The notes under the pieces: generated by a model
Told to the model about the DNA's origin: nothing
Databases searched by the model: none
The model's input: the letters and a program-made list of their open reading frames with translations, nothing else
Assembly: GCF_049959315.1 (NCBI RefSeq)
Contig: NZ_CP188201.1
From: Serratia proteamaculans_D
GTDB taxonomy: Bacteria; Pseudomonadota; Gammaproteobacteria; Enterobacterales; Enterobacteriaceae
Direction: 5' to 3' (one strand)
Length of the DNA stretch: 64,000 nt
Program-made: the position numbers and the translations under genes
Shown: one piece after another, positions 50,148-59,318 of the stretch
How positions within the stretch are numbered: position 1 is the first letter of the stretch
Layout of the letters: every line of letters begins with the position of its first letter

Positions 50148-50564
50148 ATGAAAATCAGGATGTTGCTGACGTTGTTCCCTCTGCTGATGCCGGCGTCGGT
50201 GTTTGCCGACACGGTACTTTATACCGATTCCCACCATCCCCCGGTAATCCCCCCGACTAACGTCGATGCCTCGGTCTCCGTTATTTATCTTGACGGTACT
50301 GAACAGCTGCAGGCGCAGACATTTGGTGAGCTGTCGTCGAACCCGGATGAAGCCGAACGCCAGGCTAAGGCCGTACTGCAGTCACCGCAATGGCAGGCCC
50401 ATGAGCAGGAGCTGGCCAGGGTCTATCGTGCGGTGGTGCGCGCCTGGGAACTGGGCGTGACAAAAGTGCCGGCCGTCGTGTTTGACGATAGGGATGTGGT
50501 GTATGGCACGGCTGACGTAACCCAGGCCATGGCGTTGCGTGCCCAGTCACAAGGGGGGCAGTGA
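50148..50564 (+). CDS. TIGR03757-type ICE protein
   Basis: This encodes 138 residues. A signal peptide is followed by a thioredoxin-like domain with VLYTDSHHPPVIPPTNVDASVSVIYLDG and VRAWELGVTKVPAVVFDDRDVVYGTADV. The family (PFL_4709 type) is related to TraW/TrbC-like components of F-type systems and is fixed at the head of the third transfer gene block. The ATG at 50148 follows AGGAGTGCAGG; a GTG at 50118 gives a longer frame. This resumes the backbone after the cargo slot. Confidence 0.85.
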   Translation: MKIRMLLTLFPLLMPASVFADTVLYTDSHHPPVIPPTNVDASVSVIYLDGTEQLQAQTFGELSSNPDEAERQAKAVLQSPQWQAHEQELARVYRAVVRAWELGVTKVPAVVFDDRDVVYGTADVTQAMALRAQSQGGQ

Positions 50565-50565
50565 T

Positions 50566-51567
50566 ATGCAGCGAACCCCTCTAATACCTCCGGAGCAACC
50601 CCGCCTTACCCTTAAATCCCTCAGTGTGGCCATGATGTTGTCCGCGGCCAGCGTGCCGGCAGCGAACGCTGCGCTCAACAGCGCGCAGATTGTCGCGAGT
50701 GCTGTATCGCAGGCTTGTATCAGCTGGCGCGTCAGCGGCATTTGTTATTGGCTGCTGTGTACGCCGTTTGGCTGCAAGGTGCGGACCTCTGTCAAAGTCA
50801 CCCACTTTATCCCGGAAGCCGTGGTGTCGGCGTACAACACTCAGGGAGGCAATCCCTGGCGTGAAATGTCGATGGTGAGCCAGGCCGCCGGCGGACTGGA
50901 AAACAGTATCACCAGCGCGCTGAGTGGCGTGTCTGCTGGCGGTGGTAACAACGAGCTCAAAACCCCCGGGGAACGTAAAACCAACCTCCACTTCAAGTAT
51001 GCCGATGCCATTGGTCATCCGGCAACGTCCCTGATTGGCGGCAGCATTGCTGGCTATTCGTGCCGCAGCGCGGCGACCCCTTTTGTACCGTATTTCCTCA
51101 GCACGCTGGACAGCCTGGCGTGGCGTACCGGTATTCCCGAATCCCTCTACCCGGAGGCATTGGTGCCGGGGATGCGTGAGGTTGGCAGTCAGGCGGCCGC
51201 GAATATGTGGGGCAACGTCTATCCCCGCTCGGGGTTTGTGATCCAGGTTGATGACGACAAGGCCGGTGCCCTGGTAGCGCAGCGGGTGGCGGACATCATC
51301 ACCCGTTTTGGCCAGCCCCACGTCTATCAACCTCTGATGGGCCAGCGCTCTGAGGGGTACTGGCCTCCGGGCGCTGTGACGGAGAACACCGGTACCAGCA
51401 ACCACAAGTGGCAGCGCCTTTCTCCGCAACTGAGCCAATCCTGCGCAGTATTTCCGGACGGTGACCATCCGCCGGCAGCGGATGCGAACGCTGCCTTTGC
51501 CCTGTGGCAACCCTACAGCTGCTGTCAGCGCCGCGGGCAGCGTTTCCTCTCCAGCACGGACTTTTGA
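50566..51567 (+). CDS. TIGR03756-type ICE protein, TraU-like
   Basis: This encodes 333 residues with a signal peptide (cut about ANA) and a cysteine-rich periplasmic protein resembling TraU: VSGICYWLLCTPFGCKVRTSVKVTHF near the N-terminus and the C-terminal LSQSCAVFPDGDHPPAADANAAFALWQPYSCCQRRGQRF. Many conserved cysteines point to disulfide bonds. TraU-type proteins stabilise the mating pair and the DNA channel. It starts 1 bp after the previous stop. Confidence 0.88.
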   Translation: MQRTPLIPPEQPRLTLKSLSVAMMLSAASVPAANAALNSAQIVASAVSQACISWRVSGICYWLLCTPFGCKVRTSVKVTHFIPEAVVSAYNTQGGNPWREMSMVSQAAGGLENSITSALSGVSAGGGNNELKTPGERKTNLHFKYADAIGHPATSLIGGSIAGYSCRSAATPFVPYFLSTLDSLAWRTGIPESLYPEALVPGMREVGSQAAANMWGNVYPRSGFVIQVDDDKAGALVAQRVADIITRFGQPHVYQPLMGQRSEGYWPPGAVTENTGTSNHKWQRLSPQLSQSCAVFPDGDHPPAADANAAFALWQPYSCCQRRGQRFLSSTDF

Positions 51568-51577
51568 GGCATGAGCG

Positions 51578-53062
51578 ATGAATAGCACGATGAATAAACG
51601 CACTTTCCGAGGTCGGCGCAGCTTGCTGTCTCTGTTGGTTGTCAGCAGTCTGATGCTGATCGGCATGAACGCGCACGCTGACGACAATGATGATAACGGT
51701 ACCTTGTTTGGCATTTCGTTGCCCCAGGTGAATGACAGCAATATCGGTTACGGGAAGAGCGCCAGCGGCGCGGTCTCGGACAAGCTGTTTTATTCCCTAG
51801 GCGGCGGTTCGGTGATTTCACAGCCGGCGACGCGCGGCAACATGCAGCGGCTGGGTATGAACCTGGGCTGGAGCTCGGATTTGATGTGCGGCAACTTCGA
51901 CCTGAAGACCACCATTGGCAACCAGCTCAACGGAGTGACGGACGGTTTCAAGAACCTGATGGGCAGTGTTATCCAGGGTGCCACCGGAGCGGTGGCCAGC
52001 CTGCCGGCGATGGCTATCCAGCGCGCTAACCCGGGACTGTATGAAATGCTGACCAATGGGGTGCTGCAGGGCGGCGTCGCGTTCGACAAAGCGCAGTTGA
52101 ACTGTCAGAACCTCTCGAAGCGCATGATGGACATGGCGGATACCGGCGGCTGGAGCCAGGCGGCAGCGATGGAGGAAGCCAAGAGTCTGGTCAATAACGG
52201 GGATGCGGATGCGGTGCGATCGATGAATGCCACGGAGAAAGTGACCGGGCAATCGGGGCAGACCTGGATCGGCGGTCAAAAGCGGGGTGGCGCCGGTCAG
52301 CCGGCGATCAAGCCAACGCACGATCTGGCGGCCGCCGGCTACAACATGATGAATGCGTTGCCGGTCACCAGTACCTCCAGCGTATCCGGCAGCAGCTGCA
52401 CCGGCGGTGCCTGTGCCAAATACGCCAGCAGTGAAGAAGCGGCAGCAGCAGTAGTGAAGGTGCTGGGCGATACCTCACAGCGTACCTGTAAGGATGCGTC
52501 TCAATGTACCAGTGGGGAAGGGAGCGAACAGCCTGGCAGTACCGTGGCCGGCACCGGTTTTGTCCCAATGCTGGAAGATGCGACTAAAGCAAATAACGAG
52601 CAGTTGACCAAACTGGTCAACGGAGCAGAGAAACCCACCACGGCCAACCTGGCCAAGCTCAAAACGGGCAGCTTGGCGGTGACCGCCGGGGTTATCAAGG
52701 CGCTGCAGCGTGACCCGGATAATGCTGCCCTGGTCGGCCGCCTGGCCAGCGAACTGGCAATGGCGGATACCATTGAAACCGCCTTTATTATGCGTCGCAT
52801 GATCACTACCGGGATGTCCGAGCCCAATGCCTCTGCACAGAAAGTGGCGATGGAAGAGGGCGATCGTCGCATCGAGGCGCTGGATCGCGAGATCACTGCG
52901 CTGAAGAATGAAATGGAAATGAAACGCGAGATTTCCCGTAACGCGGTACTGACCATTATCGATCGCGAGAACAACCGCGCGGAAACCAACCCGCAGCGTC
53001 AGTCGGTTGACAGCCCGGACACCAAGTTTAACCAGTTGGCCGTACCGGAAAGCGACCAGTAA
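51578..53062 (+). CDS. TIGR03755-type ICE protein, TraH-like
   Basis: This encodes 494 residues. A signal peptide is followed by a large periplasmic protein. The N-terminal domain has LFYSLGGGSVISQPATRGNMQRLGMNLGWSSDLMCGNFDLKTTIGNQLNG, and the C-terminal part is helical with a coiled coil (about 425-470). The family (PFL_4711 type) corresponds to TraH of F-like systems, part of pilus assembly and retraction. It is followed closely by a small membrane protein and TraG-N. An ATG four codons in is a minor alternative start. Confidence 0.87.
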   Translation: MNSTMNKRTFRGRRSLLSLLVVSSLMLIGMNAHADDNDDNGTLFGISLPQVNDSNIGYGKSASGAVSDKLFYSLGGGSVISQPATRGNMQRLGMNLGWSSDLMCGNFDLKTTIGNQLNGVTDGFKNLMGSVIQGATGAVASLPAMAIQRANPGLYEMLTNGVLQGGVAFDKAQLNCQNLSKRMMDMADTGGWSQAAAMEEAKSLVNNGDADAVRSMNATEKVTGQSGQTWIGGQKRGGAGQPAIKPTHDLAAAGYNMMNALPVTSTSSVSGSSCTGGACAKYASSEEAAAAVVKVLGDTSQRTCKDASQCTSGEGSEQPGSTVAGTGFVPMLEDATKANNEQLTKLVNGAEKPTTANLAKLKTGSLAVTAGVIKALQRDPDNAALVGRLASELAMADTIETAFIMRRMITTGMSEPNASAQKVAMEEGDRRIEALDREITALKNEMEMKREISRNAVLTIIDRENNRAETNPQRQSVDSPDTKFNQLAVPESDQ

Positions 53063-53079
53063 CCGTGGGGGATGCATTA

Positions 53080-53451
53080 ATGACTGGAACAGAGAAACAA
53101 GGCTTGTCGCCCCACAGGGGCGGCCGGTCCGGTCACCGGGCAAAGCGAGTCCTGCAGATGCTGGGCATAATCGTGGTTGCCATGGTGATAGCGCTCGGGA
53201 TGGCCCATTGGGGCGTCAATCATCCAGGACAAAGTGCTGCGCTGCGTGACTGGGTGCACGGCACCCGTTATGGCTGGCTGAGTTGGCGCCTGGCGCTATA
53301 CACCGTGCTGGCCTGGGGATTCTGGAAAATCTGGTATGCGCCGGGCTGCAAACCGGAATACCGGCAACCGCTCAAACGTATGGCCATTGCGTGCGCGGTA
53401 TTTGCCCTGGCATGTGAATACAGTCTCTTTGGCGGAGGGCTGACCTTATGA
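53080..53451 (+). CDS. small ICE inner-membrane protein
   Basis: This encodes 123 residues: a basic N-terminus, then two to three hydrophobic helices (about 25-45, 68-85 and 100-118) with YGWLSWRLALYTVLAWGFWKIWYAPGC between. It lies between the TraH-like and TraG-like genes and overlaps the TraG-like start by 4 bp, which argues for a T4SS role. It has no name that I can attach. The ATG at 53080 follows GTGGGG; a GTG at 53065 would add five residues. Confidence 0.7.
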   Translation: MTGTEKQGLSPHRGGRSGHRAKRVLQMLGIIVVAMVIALGMAHWGVNHPGQSAALRDWVHGTRYGWLSWRLALYTVLAWGFWKIWYAPGCKPEYRQPLKRMAIACAVFALACEYSLFGGGLTL

Positions 53452-54971
53452 TGACCAACAGCTATCTGGAATATTTCCTGACGCTGCTCGGCTGGCTGAT
53501 TAACAACGGCCTGTGGGAGCTGCTGGTCAGTACGGGGCTGTTTGTGCTGCCATTGCTGTTCAAGGTGGCGGCCATCTGGCTGAAGGTCCGGGAGGAAGGT
53601 GAGGATGAGGGCAACAAAGGGATGTTGTCCCTGCCGCGCATCGAGAATCTGCTCTACGGCGCGTTTTTCGTGATGCTTGCCTGCTGCCTGCCGCTGATGA
53701 ATGTCAGCTTGGATACCATCAAATATGACAGCAGTCGTGCAGCAACCTGCGGTACCTGGACACCCAAAAAACCGGATGAAACCGGGTATGCCAACATCAT
53801 GTCGAGCATGAACGGCCAGACGGCGAAGGTACCGGTGTGGTGGTTGGTGGTGCATAAGTTGTCGAAGGGGATCACGTCGGCGGCAGTGGCCACCATTCCG
53901 TGCCGGCCGGATCTGCGGCAGGTCCGCTTTGAGGTCCAGCACAGTCGGGTCAACAACCCGGCGCTAGCGAAGGAGCTGCAGGACTTCACCAATGACTGCT
54001 ACGCGCTGGCGTTGTATACCTGGCAGAACCGTGACCAAGGGCAGACGACGGACAAGGCGACGCTGCGTGACATCGAGTGGCTGGGTTCGAAGACCTTCCT
54101 GAGCGGTGGCTACTACAACAACCTGCAGTCGAAAACGCCGCGCGCCAGCTTCCCGTGGAATGAGGCGAGGGATAGTGGTCGGCCAAACACCGGACGGGGT
54201 GGGTACCCAACCTGCAGCGAGTGGTGGTCAGCCGGCGAGACGGGCCTGGAGGTCAGGGTAGTGAAACAGGTCGATCCGGGCGTAATGCTGCGGATGTCCG
54301 CCGCGCTGAAGATGATGGGGCAGCCGGATGCGGACTATAAAGAGGCGGTGGTGCGCCGCCTGGTCAGCCCTGATAACCTGACCGTCTCCCAGGGCGGACG
54401 GGCGTATGCCGGCTATGGCGGTAACGCTGACTTTACCCTGGACAACTCGGTTAACCGTATTGCCTCGATGGGCGGGACCGCACTGGGGAGCCTGGCGGCC
54501 TATCCGGCTTTTGATGCGATGCGTCAGGCATTGCCGATGGTGCAGGCGGTACTGTTGATGGCGGTGTACATCATGGTACCGCTTATCCTGGCATTCGCAG
54601 CCTACGAGTATAAGACGGTGATCACCGTGACGTTCGTGGTGTTCGCGCTGAACTTTTTGACCTTCTGGTGGGAGCTGGCGCGCTGGCTGGACAGCTGGCT
54701 GCTGGAAGCACTATACGGCTCGGATACACACAGTCGTTGGAATTTAGCCGGGTTCCAAAACAGCACGGATGACCTGATTATGAACCTAGTAATGGGGTGC
54801 ATGTTTATCGTGTTACCGGCGGTATGGTTAGGGGCACTTTCTTGGGCGGGGATTAGTATGGGGCATGCGCTTGGCCAAGCTATCAGCACAGGAACTCAAG
54901 ATTCAAAAGCTGCAGGTAGTCAGTTGGGAAGTGCAGCGGGAAGTGCTATTACACAGCAAGCCAGTAAATGA
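53448..54971 (+). CDS. traG: TraG N-terminal-domain mating-pair protein
   Basis: This encodes 507 residues with several membrane helices. N-terminal ones at about 10-40 and 64-90 are followed by a long periplasmic domain, and C-terminal helices lie at about 365-405 and 435-485. The layout matches TraG-N/TrbL-like inner-membrane proteins: LEYFLTLLGWLINNGLWELLVSTGLFVLPLLFKV at the start and a Ser/Ala/Gln tail. They support mating-pair stabilisation and entry exclusion. It ends the co-directional transfer block and converges on a DUF3742-like gene. Confidence 0.85.
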   Translation: MMTNSYLEYFLTLLGWLINNGLWELLVSTGLFVLPLLFKVAAIWLKVREEGEDEGNKGMLSLPRIENLLYGAFFVMLACCLPLMNVSLDTIKYDSSRAATCGTWTPKKPDETGYANIMSSMNGQTAKVPVWWLVVHKLSKGITSAAVATIPCRPDLRQVRFEVQHSRVNNPALAKELQDFTNDCYALALYTWQNRDQGQTTDKATLRDIEWLGSKTFLSGGYYNNLQSKTPRASFPWNEARDSGRPNTGRGGYPTCSEWWSAGETGLEVRVVKQVDPGVMLRMSAALKMMGQPDADYKEAVVRRLVSPDNLTVSQGGRAYAGYGGNADFTLDNSVNRIASMGGTALGSLAAYPAFDAMRQALPMVQAVLLMAVYIMVPLILAFAAYEYKTVITVTFVVFALNFLTFWWELARWLDSWLLEALYGSDTHSRWNLAGFQNSTDDLIMNLVMGCMFIVLPAVWLGALSWAGISMGHALGQAISTGTQDSKAAGSQLGSAAGSAITQQASK

Positions 54972-54978
54972 AAAAAAT

Positions 54979-55002
54979 AAGGCTGGATTGTATATCCGGC
55001 TT
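54979..55002. terminator. bidirectional hairpin between convergent genes
   Basis: AAGGCTGGAT-like arm (54979-54988) pairs with ATCCGGCTT (54994-55002), with G-T pairs. AAAAAAATAA lies on the left side, giving U-runs on the minus strand. It is shared by traG and the convergent DUF3742-like gene. Confidence 0.6.
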
Positions 55003-55444
55003 AATCATTCTGGTGCCAAGTCTGCCTATCATATGTGTTTTTATAAGGTTCATTTTCCCATGAAAAACGTTCGTAACTGTTTTTCTTTAGTCTTGTCTGA
55101 CTTGTTGCACCAGTTGTTTGTCGTAAAGCATTCTGAATGATTGAAGCTACTGCCCAAAGAGCAATAATACAACCCAAGCTGGCTAAACTGACAATGGCAT
55201 ATGTCGATAACAGAGCGACAAGCACTACACCCAAAAATACAATAGGAATGTGTCCTATCCAAGAGGGAAGATTTCTCTCCTGAACCTTCCCTACGCATAC
55301 ATTGTCCCAATGTTTCATTGCAGATGACAGTCGTTTCCAAGCCTTGGCGACATTTCTCCCGCGTTGGTAGGCTCGTTCATGTTCATGTTCATGTTCATGT
55401 TCATGTTCATGTTCATGTTCATGTTCATGATTTGATTGTTCCAT
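55001..55444 (-). CDS. DUF3742-like ICE membrane protein with His-Glu repeat
   Basis: This encodes 147 residues. A basic helical segment (YQRGRNVAKAWKRLSSAMKHW) is followed by a hydrophobic helix pair (about 65-108) and an aromatic tail YERFSWENEPYKNTYDRQTWHQND. The position (convergent to TraG-N) and layout resemble DUF3742 proteins of these ICEs; the match is weak. The N-terminus has nine HE dipeptides encoded by a perfect hexanucleotide repeat, so length can vary in frame. The start at 55444 lies behind GGGGGG; an upstream ATG would add 21 residues. Confidence 0.55.
   Translation of the reverse strand: MEQSNHEHEHEHEHEHEHEHEHERAYQRGRNVAKAWKRLSSAMKHWDNVCVGKVQERNLPSWIGHIPIVFLGVVLVALLSTYAIVSLASLGCIIALWAVASIIQNALRQTTGATSQTRLKKNSYERFSWENEPYKNTYDRQTWHQND
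55375..55428 (-). repeat. hexanucleotide repeat (GTTCAT)9
   Basis: Nine perfect copies of GTTCAT on the plus strand. In the minus-strand gene they encode alternating Glu and His. Slippage changes length by whole codon pairs and keeps the frame. Confidence 0.95.
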
Positions 55445-55600
55445 TACCCCCCCTAAATGCCAAAGGAATATGTTTATTTCGCCCACTATAGTCGAAATAA
55501 CAACCAATTGCTATTTGTCGGCCACCACTGACAACAGTTGTCCAGGTTGGTTTTTCTGTGTCTGATGACCACCTCAGGCTTAGTAAAGTATTCTGTTCCC

Positions 55601-55633
55601 CGAGAGATGATTTTGTTTCTAAATCATCTCTCG
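55601..55633. terminator. perfect 13-bp hairpin downstream of the autotransporter
   Basis: CGAGAGATGATTT (55601-55613) and AAATCATCTCTCG (55621-55633) with a 7-nt loop. It lies 40 bp after the autotransporter stop, so a transcription end or 3' stabiliser is likely, although a T-run is missing. Confidence 0.55.
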
Positions 55634-55672
55634 GAAGATACTGTTTTCATCCTTATGCGCATATGGACATGT

Positions 55673-58600
55673 TCAGAAATGCCATACCACGCCGGCATTC
55701 ATACCGTTATCCTGATAATTCTGAGATAACAAACCGGTGTAGTTGAGGGATACGGCAACCGATTTTGTGACGTTGATTTCTGCCCCCGCCTTCATCACCA
55801 TGCCGTCGCGTGAGGCTGCGACCGTGGCGGTATTGAAGGTGGCGTCAGTGCCGGCAAAACGCAAGCCGACTTCGCGCTCAGTCGCGTTGTACTGATGCTG
55901 CCAACCCAGTTCACCACGCAGGGTAACGGCGCTGTCTTTACCGATACTCCAACGTTTGTCCGCACGCATACCCAGGGTGGATAATGTTGCGCTGGTGCTC
56001 TGGCTGTCCGCTTTCAATGCGGCGGCACCGCCATTTTCCGTCATATCATCACTACGGTAATTCACCCACGCCAGGTTGGCGAACGGCTCCAGATTGAACC
56101 AGGTATTGTCCAGACGGTAACCCGCTTCTGCGAAGATCTGGCCTGTTCCCGCGTTATAGCGTGCCTTGGCGTTATCGGACTGGCCGTAATACCCGATACC
56201 CCGGGAGGTTTCAATCCGGTGCCAGGTATAGGCGGTACCCGCACGCAGATTCAGGTTGTCATAGGTTTTGCCGGCATAGACAGCCAAATGATAGTTATCA
56301 CTGTCGGCAGATGCGCCGTCTCCGTGCAATGAGGTGCGGGTATAACCGGTGGCTAAGCCCAGACGCCAACGATCGGCCAGTTCATTATCCGCACCGAGCA
56401 ATACCCCAAAGGTGGAGTCGTGGAAACCCGTGGCATTATCATTGCCGCTGGCGTGTTCCCAGTTGCCCAGCAAACTGACCCATGCGCCGTCCTCGTCTTG
56501 TTTGATGTCGCTGTTGTCCGCTGCTCCCTGAGTCTGGCGCAAACGGCCGTTGAGCGTATCCCGAACATAACGGCTGTTATTCACCAGCGCGGAAGCAGTA
56601 TCCGCATGTATCTGCCCGGATAATTGACGATAGGCTTGTCGCGCCAGTTCAGCAGAAGGGGCTATCAACAAGCTTTGATACACGGGGTGATCAGCCGGTA
56701 AGCGTTCAATTGCCGTCGCGAGGTTACGTTGATTGGCCGTGACGGCGACATCCGCAAAACGGATGGCGTTACGTTGTAATCCTAATGAGAGGCTAGTGGG
56801 TTGATAGGCCAGATCGGGGGTTAAAAACAGCCCGGCGTCGGCAGAGCCAAATTGCCCCGTAATACCTTGCGCGGCAGTAAGCAGGGTATAACGCTGTGCC
56901 AGGATATTGCCGGCGGAGGATGTCGAAGCCAGCAGGTTTTGCCCCGCTTGCGGTACTACAGTAATCTCGCCGCCGTTCAGTGTCGCCTGGCCATTGACCT
57001 GCAGCAAATCGCTGCGACCAGCCTCAATTTCAGCCAGATAACGGGAGCCATTTCCCAGCGTCAGATCGTTATCAACCGTCAAGGTACCGATAGAATTACC
57101 GGGTGCCACCGAGCCCCCTTTATTGGCCGTCAGCGTGCCGATATGCCCACTGCCGCCTACCAGCCCGCCGTCGCGCACCACAGTAGCACCGGCGGCTTTA
57201 CCGTTGGCGATAAAGAGCCCGTCAGCCGCGACATCGCTGGCTAATGTGCCGGTGTTGGCCAGTTGCAACGCAGCGCCTTTGGCAATCCGCGTCTGGCCGG
57301 CGTAGTCATTATTCCCGCTGAGCGTTTGGCTACCGCCCGCTATTGTCAGGCCGCCTTTATAGTGCGTTCCGTCAGGATTACTGAGGTCAGTGTCTGTGAT
57401 ACGGCCCGAGAAATTATCCTTCGCCTGGCTTAACACCAGCGTTCTGTCCCCCAGCGTGACTACGCCATTGCCGCTTAAGCTACGGAGAGTGGCGTTGTTC
57501 ATGCTGTCTGGAACGCCCCACAGCGGATTGAAATTACCGTGTTCGGTGATGTCAAACCAACCGTTATTTTCCAGCGATGCGGAGTGGGCGAGACTGCCGG
57601 GGCCGGCAAGGTATAACACTGCGCCCTTATTCACCCGGGTCACGCCGGTATAGGTGTTCATGCCGGTCATGTTGACCACCACATCCGGCATGAGCGTTAA
57701 GTCGCCGGCACCGGAGATGGCGCCCGCCAACCCCAGATAACCTTTTCCTCCATTAGGATCACCCGAGGGATCGCCGGCAGGGGCACTCATCAGATTTCCC
57801 ATTTGCCTGGTCACGCGGTTAAGGTGCAATCCGCTGCCGTTGGCATCCGTAGAAAAATTATCGGCATTGACGACGAAAGGGGTAAACGCCGTGAGCTGAT
57901 TTTGCAAATCATACATCACTGAATATTGAGTGAAAAAACCTATACCCATCGTGATGTTCCAGGTTTTTGTGTCACTGCTGTCGCGATCGATAATCAGGCG
58001 ATCATCACTGCCTCCCTGCAGAGTGATCCCGTTGCCGACTTTCTGTCCATTGGCGTCGACAGGCTGAAGCGTCAGGGCGGTCACTGACGTGTTGTTTTCC
58101 CCATCCTTGTCAAATTTCACTCCATGTTGTTCGAGGATGTCGCCGAATTTTTTGCTGTCTATCGTTGCGTGAGTAGCATTGCCGGTATCGAATAAAATTG
58201 CGCCGCTCAGCGCCTCTGCGGGAAGCTCAACGGTGCTCGACTGGCCATTGATATTGAGCGTGAAGGCGTATTTGAAGCGGCCTTCATGTTGCGATGACGC
58301 CGGTGCGCCAGAGTTGGGGAAATGGGTGATATCTCCCTCTTCACGTTTAGGTGCCCAGGGAACCTGGGTATCAAACTGCGCCCGCAGGCTGGGCGTCAAA
58401 TTGAGGATGGCACAAGGCGCGCAACCCGGTGAAAGCGTTGTTCCATTTTCATTGGCATTGTCATTACCGGCGACGATGAAACCGGTTTTCGTGATGGTGC
58501 TAAAGGGGCTGCCGCCGTTGGGATTGCCTTTTGCATCCGTAAAAAGAAAATCCCCTACGCCAAAGGTGCCGTAGAAGTGTTTTTCTTCGGTCGGATTTCC

Positions 58601-59113
58601 TGTGGTAATGTTTTTTTCCGCAGCTAAATCAATATAGTAAGTTTTGTCCCCTATGACCTTAAAAGGTTTTTGATTTGCTTGCTGGGGGTGGTCGAGCAAC
58701 AGATGTTCAATCTGGCCAATGACGTAACCTTTATTGTTGCTGTCGGGAGTCGCTACCGCTATCGGGGTGGCATCATCGGTGTAATAGGTCAGGTCCGTTA
58801 TTTGCTTGCGCTGTAACCAATATCCGCCCCAGCCATCGTTGCCATAGAGGTATTCGTATGCCTGATTCACATTAGGCAAGCGCGAGGTATCTTGTTGCCC
58901 GAGAACGGTGTTAAATTGATCTGAACCCGTATCAAAAATATATTTTTGCGCGGGGCCGCCGTTGACACCGACATTAATGGTTAGACGATTATCTAAATGC
59001 CCCAGATGAATGGTTACTGGGGCCGGAGCCCCTAAAGCAGAATGTGAGTAATATGAAAACAATAATGAACTGACGAATAAGCTTATTGGTTTTACTTTTG
59101 TTAACATAGTCAT
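55673..59113 (-). CDS. autotransporter with a pepsin-like aspartic-protease passenger
   Basis: This encodes 1146 residues. A signal peptide (to about SALGA) is followed by a passenger in which two aspartic-protease motifs are seen: D61-T-G-S (KYIFDTGSDQFN) and D309-T-G (AILFDTGNATHATI), with YGTFGVGDF at 181-189 between them. This two-lobe arrangement is that of A1 (pepsin) proteases, rare in bacteria. Then come beta-helix repeats of autotransporter type (GGLTIAGGSQTLSGNNDY and others, about 460-780). Last is a C-terminal autotransporter barrel of about 280 residues ending in VVWHF with terminal Phe. It should be a secreted, surface-displayed protein; proteolysis is inferred from motifs. The minus-strand gene has no close operon partner. 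Confidence 0.85.
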   Translation of the reverse strand: MTMLTKVKPISLFVSSLLFSYYSHSALGAPAPVTIHLGHLDNRLTINVGVNGGPAQKYIFDTGSDQFNTVLGQQDTSRLPNVNQAYEYLYGNDGWGGYWLQRKQITDLTYYTDDATPIAVATPDSNNKGYVIGQIEHLLLDHPQQANQKPFKVIGDKTYYIDLAAEKNITTGNPTEEKHFYGTFGVGDFLFTDAKGNPNGGSPFSTITKTGFIVAGNDNANENGTTLSPGCAPCAILNLTPSLRAQFDTQVPWAPKREEGDITHFPNSGAPASSQHEGRFKYAFTLNINGQSSTVELPAEALSGAILFDTGNATHATIDSKKFGDILEQHGVKFDKDGENNTSVTALTLQPVDANGQKVGNGITLQGGSDDRLIIDRDSSDTKTWNITMGIGFFTQYSVMYDLQNQLTAFTPFVVNADNFSTDANGSGLHLNRVTRQMGNLMSAPAGDPSGDPNGGKGYLGLAGAISGAGDLTLMPDVVVNMTGMNTYTGVTRVNKGAVLYLAGPGSLAHSASLENNGWFDITEHGNFNPLWGVPDSMNNATLRSLSGNGVVTLGDRTLVLSQAKDNFSGRITDTDLSNPDGTHYKGGLTIAGGSQTLSGNNDYAGQTRIAKGAALQLANTGTLASDVAADGLFIANGKAAGATVVRDGGLVGGSGHIGTLTANKGGSVAPGNSIGTLTVDNDLTLGNGSRYLAEIEAGRSDLLQVNGQATLNGGEITVVPQAGQNLLASTSSAGNILAQRYTLLTAAQGITGQFGSADAGLFLTPDLAYQPTSLSLGLQRNAIRFADVAVTANQRNLATAIERLPADHPVYQSLLIAPSAELARQAYRQLSGQIHADTASALVNNSRYVRDTLNGRLRQTQGAADNSDIKQDEDGAWVSLLGNWEHASGNDNATGFHDSTFGVLLGADNELADRWRLGLATGYTRTSLHGDGASADSDNYHLAVYAGKTYDNLNLRAGTAYTWHRIETSRGIGYYGQSDNAKARYNAGTGQIFAEAGYRLDNTWFNLEPFANLAWVNYRSDDMTENGGAAALKADSQSTSATLSTLGMRADKRWSIGKDSAVTLRGELGWQHQYNATEREVGLRFAGTDATFNTATVAASRDGMVMKAGAEINVTKSVAVSLNYTGLLSQNYQDNGMNAGVVWHF

Positions 59114-59318
59114 GTACCAGATGGATAATTTTCTAGAATGAAAAAGTAAAATTGTTTTTTAAAATCTAGTTGTTAATTGTATTAAGTCAAGTTGATATGT
59201 GAATTAAATTTGTTTTTTTAGGATTATGCGCGACATGTGATTCTTGGGGTGCGTATCACGCATAACTATTTGAATTTTATGTTTATTATTTGCAATAAAC
59301 TAAAGTGTTTTTATCAAG

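Larger units (their letters stand above)
15091..55444 (+). mobile_element. SPI-7/PFGI-1-class integrative conjugative element (minimum extent)
   Basis: Left boundary is the tRNA-Phe fragment. The gene order is that of the genomic-island-like ICE family: ParA, DnaB, ParB, STY4528, PFL_4669, TopB, STY4534, SSB, PilL-N, TIGR03759, TIGR03765, TraD, TIGR03747, RAQPRD, TIGR03758, 03745, 03750, 03746, 03749, 03752, 03751, VirB4, 03757, 03756, 03755, TraG-N and DUF3742-like. The MobH-type relaxase, tyrosine integrase and second att site are not visible. The element therefore either extends past 64000 with the 55500-64000 genes as cargo, or has lost its right end. Confidence 0.85.

Noticed and set aside
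55375..55428. CRISPR-like repeat array
   Set aside because: It is a pure 6-bp tandem repeat without spacers and encodes part of a protein.
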